Shown here piece after piece: positions 59,167-64,000 of a DNA stretch of 64,000 nucleotides; position 1 is the stretch's first letter; each line of letters opens with the position of its first letter. The position numbers and the translations under genes are program-made. Location: assembly GCA_900316685.1 (NCBI GenBank), contig ONDS01000002.1, forward strand, positions 1-64,000. Reading direction: 5' to 3'. This DNA is from an uncultured Prevotellaceae bacterium (lineage in GTDB: Bacteria; Bacteroidota; Bacteroidia; Bacteroidales; Bacteroidaceae). The notes under the pieces were generated by a model, which worked only from the letters and a program-made list of their open reading frames with translations, had not been told where the DNA came from and searched no databases.

Positions 59167-60208
59167 CTTTCTTTACTCCCATCGTCAGGCAATGGATGCT
59201 GCCATGCTGCCGTATGATGGTTCGTGCGTCGATGCCTATGAGCTCATGGTTGGGAAACGCCTTGGCGATGGCCTCACGTGCTCTCTCGTCGTTTTCAGGT
59301 TGCGCGTAGGTGGGATAGATGACGGCTCCGTTGATGATGAGGAAATTGGCATAGGTGGCGGGCAGCCGCTCCCCCTCCTCGTAGATGGCATCGGGCATGG
59401 GCAGGGCGATGAGCCGGTAGGGCTCACCTGCCATGGTGCGCAACTCTTGCAGTTGCCGTTCCAGCCGCAGGAAATCCTCATGTTGGCTGTCGCCGTCCTC
59501 GCCGGCGCTTACATAGAGCAGGGTGCTGTCGGGAGCGGTACGTACGATGGTGTCGATATGGCCGTCGGTGTCGTCGCCCTCCAACAGGCCGTGGTCGAGC
59601 CACACCACACGCTTGGCGCATAGCCGCTTCTTGAGCTCCCGTTCTATCGCCTCCTGCGAGAGCGGTTGGTTGCGATGGGGAGCCAACAGGCAGGTGGAGG
59701 TGGTGAACACCGTACCCCTTCCGTCACTCTCTATCGAACCACCTTCCAACACAAAGTCAAGGTACCCTTCATATTGTCCGGGCAGCAGTTCGGCATCATA
59801 CAGCGAGCGGTTGATGGCGTTGTCTTTTTCGGCAGGGAATTTTTCGCCCCAGCCGTTGAAACGGAAGTCGAGCACGCGCAGACTGCCGTCGGTCCCCTCC
59901 AGTGTGATGGGACCATGGTCGCGTGCCCAAGTGTCGTCGCTCGGGCAGGTGTGATAGGTCACCATCTGCTGCTGGGTGGGGGAGAGCTGTTTCGCTAAAA
60001 GCCGTTGGGCATAGCCGTCAGCAGGTTCCACCACGAGCAGGTGCCCATGGCGGGTGATGGCGTCGGCCAACTGGAGATAGGTGTCTGTAATCTCTTTTAA
60101 GCAATAGGCCCAGTCGGTGTCTTCATGGGGCCAGGTGAGCATCACTCCCCATTGTGGCTCCCATTCGGCAGGCAGACGGTAGACTGGTTTTTGGTTATCG
60201 TGTACCAT
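59147..60208 (-). CDS. aguA: Agmatine deiminase
   Basis: The 353-residue enzyme belongs to the peptidylarginine-deiminase-like family and hydrolyses agmatine to N-carbamoylputrescine. Active-site segments are DDTWARDHGPI, LEGGSIESDGRGT, the His-Asp pair in DTDGHIDTI and the catalytic Cys in GSIHCLTMGVKK. Paired with aguB it completes agmatine to putrescine. The last residues come from a heptamer array, so the C-terminal tail is probably not functionally conserved. Confidence 0.95.
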   Translation of the reverse strand: MVHDNQKPVYRLPAEWEPQWGVMLTWPHEDTDWAYCLKEITDTYLQLADAITRHGHLLVVEPADGYAQRLLAKQLSPTQQQMVTYHTCPSDDTWARDHGPITLEGTDGSLRVLDFRFNGWGEKFPAEKDNAINRSLYDAELLPGQYEGYLDFVLEGGSIESDGRGTVFTTSTCLLAPHRNQPLSQEAIERELKKRLCAKRVVWLDHGLLEGDDTDGHIDTIVRTAPDSTLLYVSAGEDGDSQHEDFLRLERQLQELRTMAGEPYRLIALPMPDAIYEEGERLPATYANFLIINGAVIYPTYAQPENDERAREAIAKAFPNHELIGIDARTIIRQHGSIHCLTMGVKKGVRGER

Positions 60209-60299
60209 TTGGCTACAAATTTACAATTTTTTTTCCAATAATTACATATTCTTTCCCAATTATCGAGGTATGGAGGTAGACAATGATGAAAAAAAGCAT

Positions 60300-60307
60300 T
60301 ATCTTTG
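60300..60307 (+). promoter_or_regulatory. -7 box of the nuclease gene, near-leaderless
   Basis: TATCTTTG at 60300-60307 lies only 5 bp before the ATG at 60313. If used, the transcript starts at or next to the start codon. Confidence 0.5.
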
Positions 60308-60312
60308 CCCCC

Positions 60313-61260
60313 ATGAGAAAGATTTTGTTAGTTTTCACCCTTGTGGGTGTGGTATGCTTGAGTGCTTGCTTCAGGAAAAGTGAGACGAATATACAGGAGG
60401 ATACAACAGTGCAGTCGGTGGAGCAATCCGAGGGACGGTTGACTGCAGATGATGATGCGTCCGGTTCTTCGACGCGGGAGGGATGGACTGGATCCTACGA
60501 TGAGTCTGGCGAAAGTCACGAGGGGCGCCATTCCGTGGAAATACGCCATGTGGGGGATGATGAGGCTTACTCGCCTTCAACGGGCACCGACCTCTTGGCT
60601 GTGGCATCTGGCCGACAAGGGCGTATCCTGCACCGTGTGGGCTATACCACTTCTTATAATGCTGAGTGGCTCATACCCAACTGGGTGGCTTGGCGACTCA
60701 CTCACGACCATACTTCGGGCGATTTCAAGCGCAAGGGTGTGCCGTATCAAGAAGATGATGATGTAAGTCCGCGTGCCACCAACGACGACTACAAGGCCTC
60801 GGACTATAGCCGTGGCCACATGTGTCCCTCGGGCGACAACAAGTGGGACAGGCGGGCACAGGAACAATCATTCCTGCTCACCAACATGTGTCCGCAGGAC
60901 CGTACCCTCAACGGGGGTGACTGGAATGAGTTGGAGATGCGTTGTCGCCGGTGGGCGGAGCACTATGGCGAGGTGTATATCGTGGCCGGCCCCATCGTGC
61001 GCAGCCGGCAGCCGAGAACCATCGGCAGGAACGAGGTGGTGGTGCCCGATGGTTTCTTCAAGGTGGTGCTCCGTATGGAGGACGGACCGCGTGCCATCGG
61101 ATTCATCTACGACAACCGCCAGGACCATCATCGCAAGATGCGTGAGTATGTGGTCAGTGTCGACGAGGTGGAGCAAACCACAGGCTACGATTTCTTCGCC
61201 GCCCTGCCCGACGAGGTGGAGCGTACCATCGAGGCGCACGCCGATCTCGACGACTGGTGA
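60313..61260 (+). CDS. Lipoprotein DNA/RNA non-specific endonuclease
   Basis: The 315-residue protein has a lipoprotein signal (VVCLSACF, Cys near residue 19), an acidic low-complexity linker, and a beta-beta-alpha-metal nuclease domain of the NUC1/NucA type: SYNAEWLIPNWVAWRLT, the active-site SDYSRGHMCPSGDNKW (His of the DRGH motif, with Ser in place of Asp), FLLTNMCPQDRTLNGGDWNELE (metal Asn) and VYIVAGPIV. It probably degrades extracellular or periplasmic nucleic acid for nutrition. The start at 60313 is used because the TATCTTTG box precedes it. Confidence 0.9.
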   Translation: MRKILLVFTLVGVVCLSACFRKSETNIQEDTTVQSVEQSEGRLTADDDASGSSTREGWTGSYDESGESHEGRHSVEIRHVGDDEAYSPSTGTDLLAVASGRQGRILHRVGYTTSYNAEWLIPNWVAWRLTHDHTSGDFKRKGVPYQEDDDVSPRATNDDYKASDYSRGHMCPSGDNKWDRRAQEQSFLLTNMCPQDRTLNGGDWNELEMRCRRWAEHYGEVYIVAGPIVRSRQPRTIGRNEVVVPDGFFKVVLRMEDGPRAIGFIYDNRQDHHRKMREYVVSVDEVEQTTGYDFFAALPDEVERTIEAHADLDDW

Positions 61261-61377
61261 TTCTCGTTGCCTGCAACGAGAATAGTTCCTTTTCTTGAGT
61301 AATTATTTTAATTATTCCCACTTCTTTCCTGACAACGAATTTCACGAAATGTTCCCATTTCTTTCCTAACTACGAAT

Positions 61378-61410
61378 CGAGGGTGTGCCTATGTTAAAGG
61401 CATACCCTCG
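61378..61410. terminator. Hairpin after the nuclease gene
   Basis: CGAGGGT...ACCCTCG with inner TGCC/GGCA pairing. There is little T-run, so terminator function is uncertain. Between 61261 and 61377 a short imperfect direct repeat (TTCTTTCCTGACAACGAAT / TTCTTTCCTAACTACGAAT) is the only other structure. Confidence 0.45.
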
Positions 61411-61423
61411 CTCTTAGAGTAGG

Positions 61424-61588
61424 GGTGGTTTGTCAAATAATGTCCCATCCATTTTCCCATCTCCCTCCCTTTGGGAGGGCTGGGGTGGGTGTCATTGGTG
61501 GTTTGTCAAATAATGTCCCATCCATTTTCCCATCTCCCTCCCTTGGGAGGGCTGGGGTGGGTGTCATTGGTGGTTTGTCAAGTAATGC
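61424..61588 (+). repeat. 72-73-bp tandem repeat, two full copies and a partial third
   Basis: Copy 1 is 61424-61496, copy 2 61497-61568, partial copy 3 61569-61588. Each begins GGTGGTTTGTCAA and contains TCCCTCCC(T)TTGGGAGGGCTGGGGTGGGTGTCATT. The first half resembles 2414-2455, and the second half the repeats at 25910, 45293 and 58023. Confidence 0.93.
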
Positions 61589-61597
61589 CCCAACCTC

Positions 61598-63787
61598 TTA
61601 CCTTAATCTTACAAACACGGGAATGAAAGCCTTGGTCACCTCGGTGGTCACGTATTGACCACCCTCGTAGTGGCGCCCTGTGCGTTGGTCCTTCCATCCT
61701 TTTTCGTTCTTCGGCAGGTAAGTGCGCCATTGCGTGACGCCCGGTTCGGTGACGGGCGAGATGAGTAGCGACGGTCCGAACATATATTCATATTTCTGCT
61801 TGAGCGCTTCGGGGTCGTCGGCGAAATCGAATACGAGGGGTCGCATAAGTGTACCCCCGTTTTCGGCTACATCCACCGCGCAGCTGTCGATATAGGGCAA
61901 CAGCCGATAACGCTCCTCCAAGCATTGCCTGATGATTGACTGCGCTTCCTCGCCATAGTTCCATGGCTCCGTATCGCTCATGTATCCATGCACGCGCATG
62001 AGGGGCAGGTAGACACTCGTCTCTATCCACCGCAGCATCCGTTCGATATACTCCGGGTTGGTGTATTGGTCGCGGGGACGGAAAAACCCGCCGGCATCAT
62101 ACGTCCACCAAGGTATGCCTGCCGCCTGTAAGCCCAGACCGCCCGTTATCTGTCGGCGGAAGGTCTCCCAGTCGTTGCCCACATCGCCGCTCCAAAGAGC
62201 CGCTCCATAGCGTTGTATGCCTGGGAATCCGCTGCGGGTGAGAATCATCGGCTCCCGATTCGGGGCATCGCGGCGCAAACCCTCGTAGACCGTCTTGCAC
62301 ACCATCAGCGGATAGACGTTGCGCACCTTTTCGCCAACCCATCGACCGCCGCACACACGCCGACCTACCAGATCGTCGTTCTCAGGCTCGGTGGCATCCT
62401 GCCACCATGCGTCGATACCCAGTGGCACAAGTCGTTGGGCGAAGTGTCGCCAATAGGCATCGGCGGCCTCGGGCAGGAAGAAATCTATCCAGTCGGTGCC
62501 GTCGATGTAGTAACCCTTTTCCATCATCTGCCGGCCCACCTCCGACTGCTTGTCGATCTTCGACCATACGCTCAGCATCAGTCGCATGTCCATGCGGTGC
62601 AGGCTGTCGGTGAGAGCTTTGGGGTCGGGATAGTGCTCCTCGTCGAAGGTCATCGAGTTCCATCCGTATTTGCCCCAGTACTGCCAGTCCTGCACGAGCA
62701 TGCTCACGGGCATACGCTCGCTCACGAAGCGGTTGGCGGTTTGCAGTATCTCTTCCGATGAGTGGAAGCGTTCACGGCAATGGATATAGCCGAGGGCCCA
62801 CCGCGGCATCTTGGGGGCTTGTCCCGTCAGTTGGCGATAGGCGGCGATGATCTCGTCGGGCGTGCCCACGAACACCGTATAGTCCACCTTCTCGGCCACG
62901 GGCGATTGGAACACCGTCTCGTTGTCCACCATCTTGTAGAAAAGGGTGGGTTGGTCGTCTTTCGTTAGTTCAGCACTCAGTCGGTGGCTGCCCGCCTTCA
63001 GGTGTACGATGGCCGAGGCGGTGGGCGGCAACCATAGGTTCTGCATGTCGATGACCGTCTCTTCGTCGATGGTGAGGTGGTGGCGGCGTGCCATCTTCTG
63101 TCCCACATCGAGCAGCAACGCGTAGTCACCCTCGCGGTCCACGGTGAGTGTGCTCTCGAAGATATGCCGCTCGCGCACTTCGCGTCGGCCTCCTTCTGTC
63201 GTCGTCACGTCCACTTCTTCACGCTGTCCCGCCTCTTGTCGCTTCTCTAATCGCACGCTTTGCCCGCAGGGGTTGAACTCGGTCATTCCGTAGTTGTTCC
63301 ACAGTATGCCGTAGCCCTTGTTAGAGAGCAACATCGGTATGGCTATCTGTGTGTTCACCTGGGTGAGTCGCCGCGACAGGCCGCGCACGTCGCTGAACCC
63401 GTCCTGGAACTGTCCCAGTCCGAACAGACGCTCGTCTTGTGCTGTCGTGAAGGCCAGACGTGCCATCTTGGTCTGTTCGCCCGCCACGATGTGAGGGGTC
63501 AGCTGGTGGGCGGTGGCGGTGAACACCGTCTTGCCGTTCTTGTCGTTGACGCTCACCGTCCCTTTCCTCTTGTCCACCGTCACGCTGATATGTGCGTCGT
63601 TCACCTCATCGTTTTTCACGTATATCCAGTCGGGCAGTGGGTCGGTTGGTGTTGTCCCTTCGGAGTAGGTGATGCGTACGGCGTTGGGTGCTATTATCCG
63701 CGTGGTGATGGTGCCGTTGGAGAAAGGAGTCTGTGCCCATGTGGCGATGGTCGCCACGGTCAGCAAGAGTGTGAAGAGTCGTTTCAT
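61598..63787 (-). CDS. Secreted GH31 alpha-glycosidase (alpha-xylosidase-like)
   Basis: The 729-residue enzyme has a signal peptide (MKRLFTLLLTVATIATWA), an N-terminal beta-domain, a PA14-like insert around residues 210-290 (ESTLTVDREGDYALLLDVG, VHLKAGSHRLSAEL) and a GH31 barrel. The catalytic nucleophile Asp is in AWWQDATEPEND and the acid/base Asp in AALWSGDVGNDWE. The PA14 insert in GH31 is known from alpha-xylosidases acting on xyloglucan, so that activity is the best guess. A TAAGTTTG box lies at 63837-63844 (minus), overlapping a TTTGCAG/CTGCAAA inverted repeat at 63820-63840. Confidence 0.9.
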   Translation of the reverse strand: MKRLFTLLLTVATIATWAQTPFSNGTITTRIIAPNAVRITYSEGTTPTDPLPDWIYVKNDEVNDAHISVTVDKRKGTVSVNDKNGKTVFTATAHQLTPHIVAGEQTKMARLAFTTAQDERLFGLGQFQDGFSDVRGLSRRLTQVNTQIAIPMLLSNKGYGILWNNYGMTEFNPCGQSVRLEKRQEAGQREEVDVTTTEGGRREVRERHIFESTLTVDREGDYALLLDVGQKMARRHHLTIDEETVIDMQNLWLPPTASAIVHLKAGSHRLSAELTKDDQPTLFYKMVDNETVFQSPVAEKVDYTVFVGTPDEIIAAYRQLTGQAPKMPRWALGYIHCRERFHSSEEILQTANRFVSERMPVSMLVQDWQYWGKYGWNSMTFDEEHYPDPKALTDSLHRMDMRLMLSVWSKIDKQSEVGRQMMEKGYYIDGTDWIDFFLPEAADAYWRHFAQRLVPLGIDAWWQDATEPENDDLVGRRVCGGRWVGEKVRNVYPLMVCKTVYEGLRRDAPNREPMILTRSGFPGIQRYGAALWSGDVGNDWETFRRQITGGLGLQAAGIPWWTYDAGGFFRPRDQYTNPEYIERMLRWIETSVYLPLMRVHGYMSDTEPWNYGEEAQSIIRQCLEERYRLLPYIDSCAVDVAENGGTLMRPLVFDFADDPEALKQKYEYMFGPSLLISPVTEPGVTQWRTYLPKNEKGWKDQRTGRHYEGGQYVTTEVTKAFIPVFVRLR

Positions 63788-63887
63788 AGGGTAGGGGGTA
63801 ATGTTATGTTTATATTAGGTTTGCAGAATTCGACTGCAAACTTACACATTTTTCTGGTATTTATTTCTTGTTATTGAGTTTTTTTCC

Positions 63888-64000
63888 TATTTTTGCAGTG
63901 CATACGTGCGATGCGCGTGTCTTGTAAGGCATGGGGAGCCATGGTGATGGCTCTCGAAAGCGGAGCACGGTGCAGGAAGTGTTACATATCTTCCGAATTT
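63888..64000 (+). other. Promoter-like box and possible RNA or gene start at the window end
   Basis: TATTTTTG (63888-63895) with CTTG 17 bp upstream suggests plus-strand transcription off the window. The following 100 bp contain GAGCCAT/ATGGCTC (hairpin near 63942-63959) but no long reading frame. It may be a structured RNA or a leader; truncated by the window. Confidence 0.35.

Overview
The window is a piece of a Bacteroidota chromosome, most likely Bacteroidales and Prevotella-like. Three things point there. Promoters follow the Bacteroidetes pattern of a TTTG -33 box and a TAnnTTTG -7 box 19-20 bp apart, with few Shine-Dalgarno sites. The gene set is typical: rsfS-ftsH-cdsA, exbB-exbD-exbD-tonB-pstS-like-TPR, a PorT-family outer-membrane protein, DUF4922, DUF6249, AAA/DUF4143 ATPases, and secreted GH5, GH31 and GH51 enzymes. 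Host genes are fairly GC-rich, while a few acquired segments are visibly AT-rich. No rRNA, insertion sequence, integrase or CRISPR array was seen.

Layout. 1-2.2 kb: a secreted protein of unknown function and lpxB. 2.5-3.75 kb: an AT-rich AAA/DUF4143 ATPase behind an operator-like repeat cluster. 3.8-10.1 kb (minus): four exported proteins behind a long leader containing a 126-nt interrupted hairpin. 10.4-12 kb: a truncated DUF4143 relic, a perfect 60-bp palindrome and a GH5 endoglucanase. 12-17.3 kb (minus): rsfS-ftsH-cdsA-metallophosphoesterase-AEC transporter. 17.4-26.4 kb: tRNA-Gln, a DUF349 protein, corA, pepD, a flippase-like membrane protein, a stand-alone AICAR transformylase and rplS. 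26.5-28.8 kb: a 5'-nucleotidase split into two genes and a small secreted protein. 29.0-33.1 kb: an AT-rich 3.8-kb island between two nearly identical 123-bp tRNA-Met repeats. It carries XRE-ImmA/IrrE + PIN, a possible minus-strand sRNA, a DUF4417 protein and an overlapping acidic/basic small-protein pair. 33.1-43.9 kb: a START-like protein, a LptF/LptG permease, ribBA, an aminotransferase and the Ton-system operon. 44-47.7 kb: porT-like gene, ferredoxin, nucleotidyltransferase and ugd. 47.8-55.8 kb: a 1258-residue GT2 / DUF4922 / SpoIID fusion, two AmpG-like MFS permeases and an ECF sigma operon. 55.9-63.8 kb: GH51, agmatine-to-putrescine genes (aguB, aguA), a lipoprotein nuclease and a GH31 enzyme.

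The strongest leads are these: (i) the glycosyltransferase-phosphorylase-SpoIID fusion with its paired permeases, which looks like an uncharacterised cell-wall sugar pathway; (ii) the tRNA-flanked island; (iii) the structured leader of the secretome operon; and (iv) many 7-nt and 9-nt tandem arrays confined to gene junctions, several of which contain the stop codon or encode the last residues of the upstream protein.
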